A stretch of 64,000 nucleotides of DNA from Thioclava sediminum (lineage in GTDB: Bacteria; Pseudomonadota; Alphaproteobacteria; Rhodobacterales; Rhodobacteraceae). Location: NCBI RefSeq assembly GCF_002020355.1, contig NZ_MPZV01000002.1:372001-436000 (forward strand), in the 5' to 3' direction. The position numbers and the translations under genes are program-made. Under the pieces are notes generated by a model, which was given only the letters and a program-made list of their open reading frames with translations, ran no database searches and was not told the DNA's origin. How positions within the stretch are numbered: the stretch's first letter is position 1; every line of letters starts with the position of its first letter. Shown here piece by piece: positions 27,189 through 36,393 of the stretch.

Positions 27189-27479
27189 TTAGCCTTCCGG
27201 TTCGAGCAATGCGTAAAGCGTCTGCGCCTCGACCGCCGGACCGCGCCGGGTGCCGCAGTCCAGCACCCGCAAAACGCAGATCCGCGCATCCTGCCCTTTG
27301 CCGAGTCGCAGCGTCAGCACATCGCCCGGACCGATCGCCCGGCCGGGCTTGTCGATGCGCTGACCGTTGACGCGCGCCTTGCCACCCTGCACCAGCTCCT
27401 GCGCGAGGCCGCGGGTCTTACAGAACCGCGCCTGCCAGAGCCATTTGTCGATGCGGATGCGCTCGGGCGCGTCAGCCAT
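27189..27479 (-). CDS. S4-domain RNA-binding protein, Hsp15-like
   Basis: A 96-aa protein that is almost entirely an S4 domain: IRIDKWLWQARFCKTRGLAQ, GKARVNGQRIDKPGRAIGPGD and VLTLRLG. This matches Hsp15 (HslR), which in E. coli rescues 50S subunits carrying stalled nascent chains. It follows the SUV3-like helicase by 9 bases and is probably on the same transcript, suggesting a shared RNA role. Confidence 0.88.
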   Translation of the reverse strand: MADAPERIRIDKWLWQARFCKTRGLAQELVQGGKARVNGQRIDKPGRAIGPGDVLTLRLGKGQDARICVLRVLDCGTRRGPAVEAQTLYALLEPEG

Positions 27480-27488
27480 GGCGAGTCG

Positions 27489-30320
27489 TTACTTCTTGTC
27501 CTTGAGGGCAGCCAGAACTGCGAAGGGGTTGTCCGGATCGACCGGCTTGTCCTTCTTCGGCGGACGGGCCTCGAAGTTGCGCGCGCCTTGCGGCTTGCCA
27601 CCCTTCTTGCCCTTGTGACCGTCGCGCTTGCCATGCGGCTTGCCGCCGCCCTTGCGCTCGCCACGTTCGCCACCGGGCTTGCCGCCCTGCCCCTGTTCGC
27701 GGCGCGGCGGACGATTGCCACGCGGACGCGGCGCCCAGGTGAAGGTGTAGAAGACCTCGACCTCGTCGCTGGCCACGTCATCGGCTGCCACCATGTCGCC
27801 GCCAGCCTCGGCCGCAGCCTCGGCCTCGGGATGGGTCTCGGCAGGCTGCTCGCCGCCGCCAGCTTCGGCTTTCGCCTCATCGGCCTGCTCGGTCTTGAGC
27901 GCCTCGGCACCGGCTTGCTCTTCGGCCTTCTCGAGATCGGCGGCTTTCACCTTCGCGCGCTCGCCCTTCTCGGCCTTGTAACCCATGCCGCCCATCAGAT
28001 CGGCGAACTGGTCCAGCGTCATGCCGGTGATCGAGAGCATGTCCGGATTGGCCTCGAACCCGCCGCGGCTGTCCTGCGTGCGCAGCAGATCGGCGAGACG
28101 TTCGAGCATGTCGATGCGGATCGCCCGCGCGCCCGAGGGACGGTAGCCCGACAGGCGGTAGGTCTCGGCATCGAACGCGTCGATATTCGGGATCGTCACG
28201 AGGCCCGGAGGCGGGCTTTCGGGGAATTCATCCGCACCCGACCACAGCGAGGCCAGCACCAGCCGCAGCCGCGTCGGCGCGGGCTTGAGAAGCGCGGGCA
28301 TGAAGATCGTGTATTGGCCGAAGCGCACGCCGTGCTTGCGCAGCGAGCCGCGCGCGTCCTGATCGAGATCCTTCACCTCGGCGGCGACCTGTTCGCGCGG
28401 GATGATGCCCAGCGATTCCACCATGCGGAACGCGAAGCCACGGGCGAGACCCGTCAGTTCTTCGTCACGGCTCATCGCCAGAAGCGGCTCGAACAGGGCT
28501 GCGACCTTGCGGTCGATGAAATGCTGCAGACGGCGCGTGACCTTCTCGGCCACATCCGCACCCGCCTCGTCATCGACGAAAGCCTGCACGGTCGGCTTCA
28601 GGAGATCGGGCCCCTTCACCAGCTTGCCGACAGCGGTATCGCCCCACATCAGGCCGCCCTGCTCGGTGAAATCCATCTCCGTATCGGGGGCGTTGTAGAA
28701 GCGGTCCGCGCGCAGGCTGAACTCGGGCGCAAGCGCCTCGTAGGCCGCGCGGGCAAGCATCTTCGCCTCGTCGGGCGAGCCGGTCTCGTCCTGCTTGAAC
28801 CGGAATCCTTCCAAACGGCCCGCGAATTCGCCTTCAACCGTCACTTCGCCCTTGTCGTTCACCTCGGCCACGAGGGTCTCCTTCTGCTTGAGCCGGCGCA
28901 TCAACACAGAGGTGCGCCGGTCCACAAATCTTTGCGTCAGCGCGCCATGCAGCGCGTCCGACAGGCGGTCTTCTACAGCGCGGGTCGCCTCGCGCCAATG
29001 GCTTTCATCATCGACCCACCCTTTGCGTTGCGCAACATAGGTCCATGTGCGGATGAAGGCGAGACGACGCGAGAGCGTGTCGATATCGCCGCCCGTCCTG
29101 TCGATACGCTCGATCTGACGTGCAAGCCAGTCCGAGGGCACGCCCTTGCCCGATTGCAGGAACTCGAAGATGCGCGCCAGAAGCGTTGCATGTTCGGCCT
29201 CGGAAATCGAACGAAAATCGGGGATTCGGCAGACATCCCAGAGGAGTTGCACATCCTTTGGGCTGGTGATGCGGTCGCGGATCGCCGGATCGTCAGCCAG
29301 CACCTTCAGCGCGCGCGCATCGTCGGCCTCGCGCCCCTTGGTGAGCCATTCGCCCTCAGGCCGCGCGTCGAGCGACTGGATCAACCGGTCCACGGTGCCG
29401 AATTCCAGCCGCGCATTGCGCCACTGCAGACGCTGCAGCGGCGCGAAACGGTGGTTCTCGACAGCTTCGATCACCTCGGGCTGCAGCGGGCGCGCCTCGC
29501 CCGTCACGCCGAACGTGCCGTCAGTGGTGTGACGACCTGCGCGGCCCGCGATCTGCGCCAGCTCATGCGGGAAGAGCGGACGCATCCGCCGCCCGTCGAA
29601 TTTCGACGTGGCCGAAAACGCGACGTGGTCGATATCGAGGTTGAGCCCCATCCCGATCGCATCGGTGGCGACAAGATAATCCACGTCGCCATTTTGATAC
29701 ATCTCGACCTGCGCGTTGCGGGTGCGGGGGCTCAGCGCCCCCATTACCACCGCGCAGCCGCCTTTCTGGCGGCGGATCAGTTCCGCGATCGCATAGGTAT
29801 TCTCGACCGAGAACCCCACGATGGCCGAGCGCGGCTTCATCCGGGAGATTTTCTTCGAGCCGGAATAGGTCAGTTCCGAGAACCGCTCGCGCTTGGTGAA
29901 TTGCACCTTCGGCACGAGCGCCGCGATTGCCCCGCGCATCGTCTCCGAGCCGAGGAACAGCGTCTCGTGCAGCCCGCGCGCATGCAGCAGCCGGTCGGTG
30001 AAGACATGACCCCGCTCGGGATCGCCACAGAGCTGGATCTCGTCGATGGCCAGGAAGTCCGCCCCGATCCCCGTCGGCATCGCCTCGACCGTGCAGACCC
30101 AATACTGCGTGCGTTCGGGCACGATGCGCTCTTCGCCGGTGACAAGCGCCACGACCGAAGGCCCACGCTGCGCGACGATCCGGTCATAGACCTCGCGCGC
30201 GAGCAGCCGCAGCGGCAGTCCGATGACGCCGGTCCGATGCGCCAGCATCCTCTCGATTGCGTAATGGGTTTTGCCGGTATTGGTCGGCCCCAGAACGGCC
30301 GTGATCCGCCCGCCTTGCAT
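27489..30320 (-). CDS. SUV3-like superfamily 2 RNA helicase
   Basis: A 943-aa helicase of the mitochondrial SUV3 type. Walker A is GPTNTGKT (11-18), the Walker B box reads DEIQ (93-96), and the second RecA domain has VDYLVATDAIGMGLNLDI and QIAGRAGRHTTDGTFGVTG. A SUV3 C-terminal region follows, then an Ala/Glu-rich linker and a Gly/Lys/Arg-rich tail of about 80 residues likely to bind RNA. SUV3 works in mitochondrial RNA decay; bacterial members are mainly alphaproteobacterial, consistent with mitochondrial ancestry. The ATG at 30320 starts just before motif I; an upstream in-frame ATG (30380) would overlap the TPR gene. Confidence 0.9.
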   Translation of the reverse strand: MQGGRITAVLGPTNTGKTHYAIERMLAHRTGVIGLPLRLLAREVYDRIVAQRGPSVVALVTGEERIVPERTQYWVCTVEAMPTGIGADFLAIDEIQLCGDPERGHVFTDRLLHARGLHETLFLGSETMRGAIAALVPKVQFTKRERFSELTYSGSKKISRMKPRSAIVGFSVENTYAIAELIRRQKGGCAVVMGALSPRTRNAQVEMYQNGDVDYLVATDAIGMGLNLDIDHVAFSATSKFDGRRMRPLFPHELAQIAGRAGRHTTDGTFGVTGEARPLQPEVIEAVENHRFAPLQRLQWRNARLEFGTVDRLIQSLDARPEGEWLTKGREADDARALKVLADDPAIRDRITSPKDVQLLWDVCRIPDFRSISEAEHATLLARIFEFLQSGKGVPSDWLARQIERIDRTGGDIDTLSRRLAFIRTWTYVAQRKGWVDDESHWREATRAVEDRLSDALHGALTQRFVDRRTSVLMRRLKQKETLVAEVNDKGEVTVEGEFAGRLEGFRFKQDETGSPDEAKMLARAAYEALAPEFSLRADRFYNAPDTEMDFTEQGGLMWGDTAVGKLVKGPDLLKPTVQAFVDDEAGADVAEKVTRRLQHFIDRKVAALFEPLLAMSRDEELTGLARGFAFRMVESLGIIPREQVAAEVKDLDQDARGSLRKHGVRFGQYTIFMPALLKPAPTRLRLVLASLWSGADEFPESPPPGLVTIPNIDAFDAETYRLSGYRPSGARAIRIDMLERLADLLRTQDSRGGFEANPDMLSITGMTLDQFADLMGGMGYKAEKGERAKVKAADLEKAEEQAGAEALKTEQADEAKAEAGGGEQPAETHPEAEAAAEAGGDMVAADDVASDEVEVFYTFTWAPRPRGNRPPRREQGQGGKPGGERGERKGGGKPHGKRDGHKGKKGGKPQGARNFEARPPKKDKPVDPDNPFAVLAALKDKK

Positions 30321-30339
30321 CGCAGCTCCGTTCCAGCCC

Positions 30340-30912
30340 TTAGAGAGCCGTGCCCTGATGCGCCTCGTCGAGGCGCGCAATGGCGTCTTTCACATCCTGT
30401 TGATGCGGATTCAAGGCAAAAGACTTCTGATAGGCCTCAAGCGCGCGCTTGTCGTCGCCCATCTCTTCGAGGATCGCCCCCAACCCGGCAAGCGCGCCCC
30501 AGTGACGCGGCTCCAGCTTCAGGGTGTGCGCGATATCCACGGCCGAGGGCCCGTATAGCCCGGCCATGAAATAGGCCGTGGCCCGGCCATTCCAGCCAGC
30601 GGCAAAATCGGGCGCGTGATCGGTCAGCGCCGTGAAATGCTCGATCGCGGCCTCGGTGTCGCCCGCGTCCAGTGCGTCCTCGCCGCGCTTGAACAGCAAA
30701 TCCATCGCCGCAGACCCCGAGCGCGACCACGCCCTGCGGATGTCCGCCTCGGCCCGCGACCAGCCCGGATCGTTCGGATCGGCCAACTCTTTGAAATACG
30801 GCTCGAGCCCCTCGGTTTCGGCGCTGGCGGGGAATGCCGCCATTGTTCCCAGCATCGCCGAAAAGCAAAATGCCGTGACGACACATTTGTATCTGTCAAA
30901 TCGCTGCCACAT
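30340..30912 (-). CDS. periplasmic TPR-repeat protein
   Basis: A 190-aa protein with a signal peptide (cleavage near PASA-E, about residue 31) and three TPR-like units: GEDALDAGDTEAAIEHFTAL, GRATAYFMAGLYGPSAVDIA and LGAILEEMGDDKRALEAYQK. It probably acts as a protein-interaction module in the periplasm. It is followed after 19 bases by the helicase gene on the same strand; there is no obvious functional link. Confidence 0.85.
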   Translation of the reverse strand: MWQRFDRYKCVVTAFCFSAMLGTMAAFPASAETEGLEPYFKELADPNDPGWSRAEADIRRAWSRSGSAAMDLLFKRGEDALDAGDTEAAIEHFTALTDHAPDFAAGWNGRATAYFMAGLYGPSAVDIAHTLKLEPRHWGALAGLGAILEEMGDDKRALEAYQKSFALNPHQQDVKDAIARLDEAHQGTAL

Positions 30913-30977
30913 AAATCATGACTGTAATGCAATTGCCGGAGAATGCGAGAGCCCGGCCATCAAATTTGGAGGACGCG

Positions 30978-31265
30978 ATGAGCGAGGTTATCGACAAGGC
31001 CGTTGAGGCACTGCGGGCGAAACTGCCCGATGGGTTTTCTTCGACTGCAAAATTCGTGATCGAGGATGAAGGCTCGATCATTGCCGACGAGAACGGCGTG
31101 CGCGCAGGCGACGACGACGCGGAAGTCGTTCTGACCGCCGATCGCGAGACCTTCGAAGGCATGCTCAACGGCGAAGTGAACCCCACCGCGGCCTTCATGT
31201 CCGGCAAGCTTTCGGTCGACGGCTCGATGGGCCTCGCCATGCAGCTGGGTGCGGCGCTCGCCTGA
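30978..31265 (+). CDS. SCP2 sterol-binding domain protein
   Basis: A 95-aa single SCP2 domain: LRAKLPDGFSSTAKFVIEDE, a DAEVVLTADRETFEGMLNGE strand-helix and the closing PTAAFMSGKLSVDGSMGLAM motif. Bacterial members bind lipids or fatty acyl chains in the cytosol. GGAGG lies seven bases before the ATG. Its stop codon overlaps the start of the downstream hydrolase gene, so the two are coupled and may share lipid metabolism. Confidence 0.92.
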   Translation: MSEVIDKAVEALRAKLPDGFSSTAKFVIEDEGSIIADENGVRAGDDDAEVVLTADRETFEGMLNGEVNPTAAFMSGKLSVDGSMGLAMQLGAALA

Positions 31266-32248
31266 TGGAACGCGCCCCGCTTTTCCAAGAGATCGCGCGC
31301 GGCCCCGAGGGGGGCGCGGCCTACTGGCTGACGGCGGAAGATGGTGTGCGGATACGTTTCGCACATTGGCCAGCACCGCCCCAACCACGCGGCACGGTCT
31401 TTCTGGGATGCGGGCGCACCGAATATGTCGAGAAATACGGCCCTGCGGCCGCGGAATTCGCGGCCCGGGGCTATGCCATGCTCGCCATCGACTGGCGCGG
31501 GCAAGGCCTGGCCGACCGGCTTTTGCCCGACGCGCCCGAAAAGGGCCATGTCGGCGGCTTGCAGGACTACCAGTGGGATCTGCATGCGGTGATCGCGGCT
31601 GCAGACGAGCTGAGCCTGCCGCAACCCTATTACATCGTGGGTCACTCGATGGGCGGCGCGATCGCGCTGCGCGCGGTGATGCACGAGCACCATCGCTTCA
31701 ACGCGGTCGCGTTCTCTGCGCCGATGTGGGGGATCGCCACCTCGGCCCTGCTGCACCCGTTCCGGATCGTGTTGGCGAACCTTCTGGGCGAAGGTTTCCT
31801 TGCGAACAACTATCCGCCCGGCATGAACGGCACCACCTATGTCTACCGCGACAGCTTCGAGTCGAACCGCCTGACCCGCGATCCCGAAATGTGGGCCTGG
31901 TTGGTCGAGCAGGCCGCAAAACATCCCGAACTGACGCTGGCCGGCCCGACGATCCACTGGGTCGCCGAGAGCCTTCTGGAATGCGAGGCGCTGGCAGCCC
32001 TGCCTTCCCCCGACCTGCCCTGCTATTGCGGCTTGGGCGGGGTGGAGAAGATCGTGCACACGCCCGCGGTCCATGAGCGGATGGGACGCTGGCCGAAGGG
32101 CAAGCTGGACGTGATCCCCGGCGCCGAGCACGAATTGATGATGGAAGTCCCCGCGACGCGGAAACGCTTCTACGACGGTTGCACCGCGCTGTTCGACGCA
32201 GCGGGCGGGCTGGAAGCCCGCGAACCGGTCAAAGCTGAATCTGCGTAA
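31265..32248 (+). CDS. alpha/beta hydrolase, lysophospholipase-like
   Basis: A 327-aa protein of the Hydrolase_4 (PldB/monoglyceride lipase) type. Signatures are VFLGCGRTEYVEKYG, the IDWRGQGLADRL loop, and the nucleophile elbow IVGHSMGGA; a C-terminal GAEHELMMEVP segment supplies the catalytic His. The likely substrate is a lysophospholipid or monoacylglycerol. It is translationally coupled to the SCP2 gene. Its 3' end overlaps the 3' end of the convergent anbu gene by 20 bases. Confidence 0.88.
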   Translation: MERAPLFQEIARGPEGGAAYWLTAEDGVRIRFAHWPAPPQPRGTVFLGCGRTEYVEKYGPAAAEFAARGYAMLAIDWRGQGLADRLLPDAPEKGHVGGLQDYQWDLHAVIAAADELSLPQPYYIVGHSMGGAIALRAVMHEHHRFNAVAFSAPMWGIATSALLHPFRIVLANLLGEGFLANNYPPGMNGTTYVYRDSFESNRLTRDPEMWAWLVEQAAKHPELTLAGPTIHWVAESLLECEALAALPSPDLPCYCGLGGVEKIVHTPAVHERMGRWPKGKLDVIPGAEHELMMEVPATRKRFYDGCTALFDAAGGLEAREPVKAESA

Positions 32249-32954
32249 AGCTGTCGCGCAGCGCGTTCGACCAAGCTTCCGACATTTCCGCGAAATCGCT
32301 GTCGCCCGCCTCGATGCGGCGCTGGCTGGAAATCCGGCAATCGTCCTTCTTGATGACCGCCAGATCGAGCGGCATCCCCACCGAGAGATTCGAGCGCAGC
32401 GTCGAGTCCATCGACAGAAGCACCGCCTTCTGAGCGTCGATCAGGTTGGTCTCGGGACGCACCACACGATCGAGGATCGGCTTGCCGTATTTATGCTCGC
32501 CGATCTGCAGGAAGGGCGTGTCCTCGGTCGCCTCGATGAAATTGCCTTCCGGGTAGATCAGGAACATCCGCATCTCGCCGCCCGCGCGCTGGCCCGCGAC
32601 GATCATCGAGGCCGAGGTCGAGACCCGCTCGGCATCCATCCGGCTCGTGATGTCCTTGCGCACGCCAGCCATCGTGTTGCCGATAATCTCGGCCACTTTC
32701 AGCATGGTAGGCGCTTCCATGATCGAGCTGTCGCCCGTCGCGTCGCTCGCGTCCGCCGCTTCGCGCAGCCGCGCCAGCGTCGTTTGCGTCACAGAGAGCG
32801 AGCCCGCGGTCATGATCGCGATCACCCGTTCGCCGGGCTCTTCAAAGGTGAACATCTTGCGATAGGTCGCGATGTTATCGAGCCCGCCGTTGGTCCGCGT
32901 GTCCGACAGCAGCACCATCCCCTCGTTCAGCAAGAGGCCTACGCAATAGGTCAT
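32229..32954 (-). CDS. anbu: Anbu, proteasome-related peptidase
   Basis: A 241-aa Ntn-hydrolase of the Anbu family, the proposed ancestral beta subunit of proteasomes. Removal of Met1 exposes Thr2 as the nucleophile; Asp18 (in LLSDTRTNGG) and Lys33 (in TYRKMF) are the other proteasome-type catalytic residues. The AVLLSMDSTLRSNLSVGMPLD segment is characteristic. Known Anbu proteins form open helical rings without separate alpha subunits, and their substrate is not established. It is the last gene of a four-gene leftward cluster with a transglutaminase-like protein, an alpha-E protein and a permuted ATP-grasp protein. Confidence 0.95.
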   Translation of the reverse strand: MTYCVGLLLNEGMVLLSDTRTNGGLDNIATYRKMFTFEEPGERVIAIMTAGSLSVTQTTLARLREAADASDATGDSSIMEAPTMLKVAEIIGNTMAGVRKDITSRMDAERVSTSASMIVAGQRAGGEMRMFLIYPEGNFIEATEDTPFLQIGEHKYGKPILDRVVRPETNLIDAQKAVLLSMDSTLRSNLSVGMPLDLAVIKKDDCRISSQRRIEAGDSDFAEMSEAWSNALRDSFTQIQL

Positions 32955-32986
32955 GTTCGTTCCCTGATCCCTGACAAGCGCGCAAT

Positions 32987-33799
32987 CTATTGCTGGACTT
33001 GGTCCAAGGCAACTGTGACGTGCAGTCGCTCCTCACCCGAGCCTTGGGTGATGCCACGGATCGGCGCGGCCTCGCGCGCATCCAACCCGGAGCCAAGACG
33101 GATATAGCGCTCGTCCGGGCAGCATTTGTTCGCCGGGTCGAAGCCGATCCAGCCGATCCCTGCGACCCAGATCTCGCCCCAGGCATGCGCGGCCTCGTGC
33201 GGTGTGCCGTCATCGGTCGCGAAGAGGTAGCCCGAGACATAGCGCGCGGGCAGATCGACGCAGCGGGCGACAGCGACCAGAGCGTGGGCGTGGTCCTGAC
33301 AGACCCCCTCGCCCTGCGCCAGCGCCTCGGCGGCGGTGGTGTGCGAATGGGTGGCACCCGGCTTGTAGGCGATCGCCTCGGAGATCGCAGCGCTCAGGCG
33401 ATGCGCCCGGTTGAGATCTTCCGTGGCCCCTGCAACGGCCTCTTCCGCAAGCGCCGCCAGACTGTCGTCGATCCAGGTCGCGACGGTCTCGCGCAGATAC
33501 GCCATCGGATGCACCAGCTCGCGGTGACCGCGCAGCACGCCCGAGGTGTCGAAAGTCTCGACCTGCCCTTTCACGGTGATCGCGACCTCGTCGACCGGCG
33601 GACGGATCGACCAGCCCTCGACCCGGTCGCCCGCGCCGTCGCGGAACGATCCACCCCGGAGACCGCCTTCGACCGAGACGTCCCATTCGATCACACGCTG
33701 GCCCTCGAAGCGCGAGGGGAACATGCGCAAAGATTGCACCGCAGCGCCCATCGGCGCGTCGTAATCATAAGTGGTGACATGGTTGACGGTGAGGATCAT
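32987..33799 (-). CDS. transglutaminase-like cysteine peptidase-fold protein of the Anbu cluster
   Basis: A 270-aa protein. The N-terminal beta domain (Bact_transglu_N: ILTVNHVTTYDYDAPMGAAV, WDVSVEGG) is followed by a transglutaminase-like core with an intact triad: Cys167 (GEGVCQDHAH), His205 (AAHAWGEIWV) and Asp221 (IGFDPAN). Such enzymes may hydrolyse or transfer peptide amides. Its ATG overlaps the stop of the alpha-E gene by four bases, and it precedes anbu by 32 bases. Iyer and Aravind linked this gene set to peptide synthesis or tagging from genome context; direct biochemistry is scarce. Confidence 0.92.
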   Translation of the reverse strand: MILTVNHVTTYDYDAPMGAAVQSLRMFPSRFEGQRVIEWDVSVEGGLRGGSFRDGAGDRVEGWSIRPPVDEVAITVKGQVETFDTSGVLRGHRELVHPMAYLRETVATWIDDSLAALAEEAVAGATEDLNRAHRLSAAISEAIAYKPGATHSHTTAAEALAQGEGVCQDHAHALVAVARCVDLPARYVSGYLFATDDGTPHEAAHAWGEIWVAGIGWIGFDPANKCCPDERYIRLGSGLDAREAAPIRGITQGSGEERLHVTVALDQVQQ

Positions 33800-34758
33800 C
33801 GCGCATCTCCCGACAAGTAGGTTTGCTGAACGAGCGCGGTAAGCTGCCCGACCTCGCCGATGAAGCGGGTGAGGAACTCATGCAGGCCTTCGTCGATAAT
33901 TTCGGCGACCTGCGTCTGGTTCAGCTCGGTCATGATCGCCTTGGCGCGCATCTGCGGCAGGCCGGTGCCCGGCTCGACCTCGTAGAAGCTTTCGAGATTG
34001 TCGAGATGGTGCATCGCCTTGCGCGTGGCCGAAATCAGCGAGCGCGGACTGGCCGGGTTGAGGATCAGGAAATGCATGATCTTCGACGCCGTCAGCTCGC
34101 CGCCATAGGCCCAGTGGAAGGCCCGGTAGGATTGCAGCGCGCGCAGCAGCACCTGCCATTGGTAGTTGTCGAGGCCGGAGCCCACCATCTCCACCGAGGG
34201 CAGCAGCACGAAGTACTTCACGTCGATCAGACGCGCAGTGTTGTCCGCCCGCTCCAGCGCATAGCCGAGGTTCATGAAGAAGAACCCGTCATTGCGCAGC
34301 ATCGTGCCGTCCATCGCCCCGCGCAGCAGCGCCGATTGCCGGGCCACCCACTCGCAGAGCTCGGTAATTTCCCATTCCGAGCGCGGCTGGCGCTCGATCT
34401 GGCGGATTTCCTGAAACGCCGTGTTGAGCGTATCCCAGACCTGACCGGTGATCGCCGTGCGCACGATGCGGGCGTTTTCCCGCGCCCGCTCGATGCAGGA
34501 CACCACAGAGGACGGGTTGTCGCGGTCAAAGAACAGGTAGCTCTCTATATTGCGCTGCACCGGGTCGCCGTACTTCTCGGAGAAGCCGTCGGCGGTGCCC
34601 GAGGCTTGCAGCAGGCTCTCCCATTCCGAGCGGTAGCCATGCCCGGTCGAGGGCGTCAGCGCGATCCGCGCGCCGACCTCCAGAAGCCGTGCCATCGTCT
34701 CCGCGCGCTCCATGTAGCGCGCGACCCAGAACAGGTTTTCAGCGGTTCTACTCAGCAT
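33796..34758 (-). CDS. alpha-E domain protein of the Anbu cluster
   Basis: A 320-aa helical protein of the Alpha-E family. The N terminus MLSRTAENLFWVARYMERAE is the family signature, followed by SYLFFDRDNPSSVVSCIERA and ARENARIVRTAITGQVWDTL. The family occurs almost only next to permuted ATP-grasp and transglutaminase-like genes and is thought to be their partner, perhaps binding a substrate or carrier. It starts 4 bases after the ATP-grasp stop and overlaps the transglutaminase gene, so the proteins are probably made together. Confidence 0.93.
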   Translation of the reverse strand: MLSRTAENLFWVARYMERAETMARLLEVGARIALTPSTGHGYRSEWESLLQASGTADGFSEKYGDPVQRNIESYLFFDRDNPSSVVSCIERARENARIVRTAITGQVWDTLNTAFQEIRQIERQPRSEWEITELCEWVARQSALLRGAMDGTMLRNDGFFFMNLGYALERADNTARLIDVKYFVLLPSVEMVGSGLDNYQWQVLLRALQSYRAFHWAYGGELTASKIMHFLILNPASPRSLISATRKAMHHLDNLESFYEVEPGTGLPQMRAKAIMTELNQTQVAEIIDEGLHEFLTRFIGEVGQLTALVQQTYLSGDAR

Positions 34759-34762
34759 CCGA

Positions 34763-36175
34763 TCACTCCGCCAAAACCCAGGTGTCTTTCACGCCCCCGC
34801 CCTGCGAGGAGTTCACGACGAGCGACCCTTCGGTCAGCGCGACGCGGGTCAGCCCGCCGGGGACCAACTCGACCTTCTCGCCGACAAGGCAATAGGGCCG
34901 CAGATCGACGTGACGCGGCGCCACGCCCTCTTCCACGAAGGTCGGCGTGGTCGACAGCGCTAGCGTCGGCTGGGCGATGTAATTCTCGGGGTTGTCCTCG
35001 ATCTTGTGGCGGAAATTCTCGATCTGCTCCTTGGTCGATTTCGGACCGACGAGCATCCCGTAACCGCCCGAGCCGTGGACCTCTTTCACCACCAGTTCGG
35101 AAAGGTTTTCGAGAACGTATTTGCAGTCGTCCTTCTTGGCGCATTGCCAGGTCGGCACGTTTTCCAGAAGCGGCTCTTCGCCCAGATAGAAGCGCACCAT
35201 TTCCGGCACGAACGTATAGATCGCCTTGTCGTCGGCCACGCCGGCCCCGGGCGCCGAGCAGATCGAAACGCCGCCCGAGCGGTAGACATCCATCAGCCCC
35301 GGAATGCCCAGCATCGAATCCGGGCGGAAGCAGAGCGGGTCGAGGAATGCGTCGTCGATCCGGCGATAGATCACGTCGAGCTTCTTCGGGCCTTCCGTCG
35401 TGCGCATCCAGCAGAAGCCGCCCTCGCAGAACAGGTCCGGCCCTTCCACCAGCTCGACGCCCATCAGGTCGGCGAGGAAGGAATGCTCGTAATAGGCCGA
35501 GTTGAAATGGCCCGGCGTGAGGATCGCGACCGTCGGCTCGCCCTCGCATTTCGTCGGCGCGACCGAGGCCAAGGTGCGGCGCAACGCATCCGAATAGCCA
35601 TCCACCGGCTCGATCCGGTTCTCGCGGAACAGCTGCGGGAACATCCGCATCATGATCTCGCGATTCTCCAGCATGTAAGAGACGCCTGACGGGGTGCGGC
35701 AGTTATCTTCGAGCACATAGAACTGATCGGGCCCGGTGCGCACCAGATCGACCCCAACGATATGGCTGTAGATGCCACGCGGAGGGATAAAGCCCGAAAC
35801 CGCGCGTTCGTAAGCGTCGTTCTGATAGACCAGCCGTGCCGGGATTCGCCCCGCCCGCACGATCTCGCCGCGCCCGTAGACGTCGAGCAGAAAGGCATTC
35901 AGCGCCCGGGCACGCTGCTTGATGCCGCGCTCCAGCTTGCGCCATTCGGGTTGGGTGAAGACGCGCGGAAACATGTCGAAGGGAATCAGACGGTCCGGAT
36001 CGCCGCCCTCGCCATAGACGGCGAAAGTGATGCCGATCCTGCGAAACAGCGCCTCCGCCTCGGCTTGCTTCATCGCGCGCAACTCGGACGGCATTTCGCG
36101 CATCCAGCCGTCGAGCCCGTTATAGGGCTGACGCACTTTGCCGCCGTCGAACATCTCGTTGAAATACTCTGTCAT
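34763..36175 (-). CDS. circularly permuted ATP-grasp protein of the Anbu cluster
   Basis: A 470-aa protein of the circularly permuted ATP-grasp type 2 family (DUF404/DUF407). Visible motifs are YVLEDNCRTPSGVSYMLENR, DVIYRRIDDAFLDP (Arg-Asp-Asp), VVKEVHGSGGYGMLVGP (nucleotide loop) and the C-terminal ALTEGSLVVNSSQGGGVKDT. ATP-grasp enzymes join a carboxylate to an amine, so this is the predicted peptide or amide ligase of the cluster. As first gene of the four it is preceded by a divergent 218-base gap shared with pepF. Confidence 0.93.
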   Translation of the reverse strand: MTEYFNEMFDGGKVRQPYNGLDGWMREMPSELRAMKQAEAEALFRRIGITFAVYGEGGDPDRLIPFDMFPRVFTQPEWRKLERGIKQRARALNAFLLDVYGRGEIVRAGRIPARLVYQNDAYERAVSGFIPPRGIYSHIVGVDLVRTGPDQFYVLEDNCRTPSGVSYMLENREIMMRMFPQLFRENRIEPVDGYSDALRRTLASVAPTKCEGEPTVAILTPGHFNSAYYEHSFLADLMGVELVEGPDLFCEGGFCWMRTTEGPKKLDVIYRRIDDAFLDPLCFRPDSMLGIPGLMDVYRSGGVSICSAPGAGVADDKAIYTFVPEMVRFYLGEEPLLENVPTWQCAKKDDCKYVLENLSELVVKEVHGSGGYGMLVGPKSTKEQIENFRHKIEDNPENYIAQPTLALSTTPTFVEEGVAPRHVDLRPYCLVGEKVELVPGGLTRVALTEGSLVVNSSQGGGVKDTWVLAE

Positions 36176-36393
36176 CGCGCCGGTTAAGTCCCCCTAGTCT
36201 TTTATTTATGTCTAGGCCCTGTACCCCGCGAGTAAAAGGCGATGGCCGATGTTATGCAACGCGCCGCGTCCGGGAAAAGTTCATTTCATAGCATCTGCCG
36301 AAAAATTGTGCAGCACCGAGCGACCCCGCGCCCTTGTCAGGGCGGCGCCCCTGCCCCTATCTGGAAAGCAACCGATCAGACACGAGGAACCTC

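Noticed and set aside
27087-30569. 1160-codon open frame on the plus strand
   Set aside because: Antisense shadow of the S4 protein and SUV3-like helicase genes; no recognisable domain.
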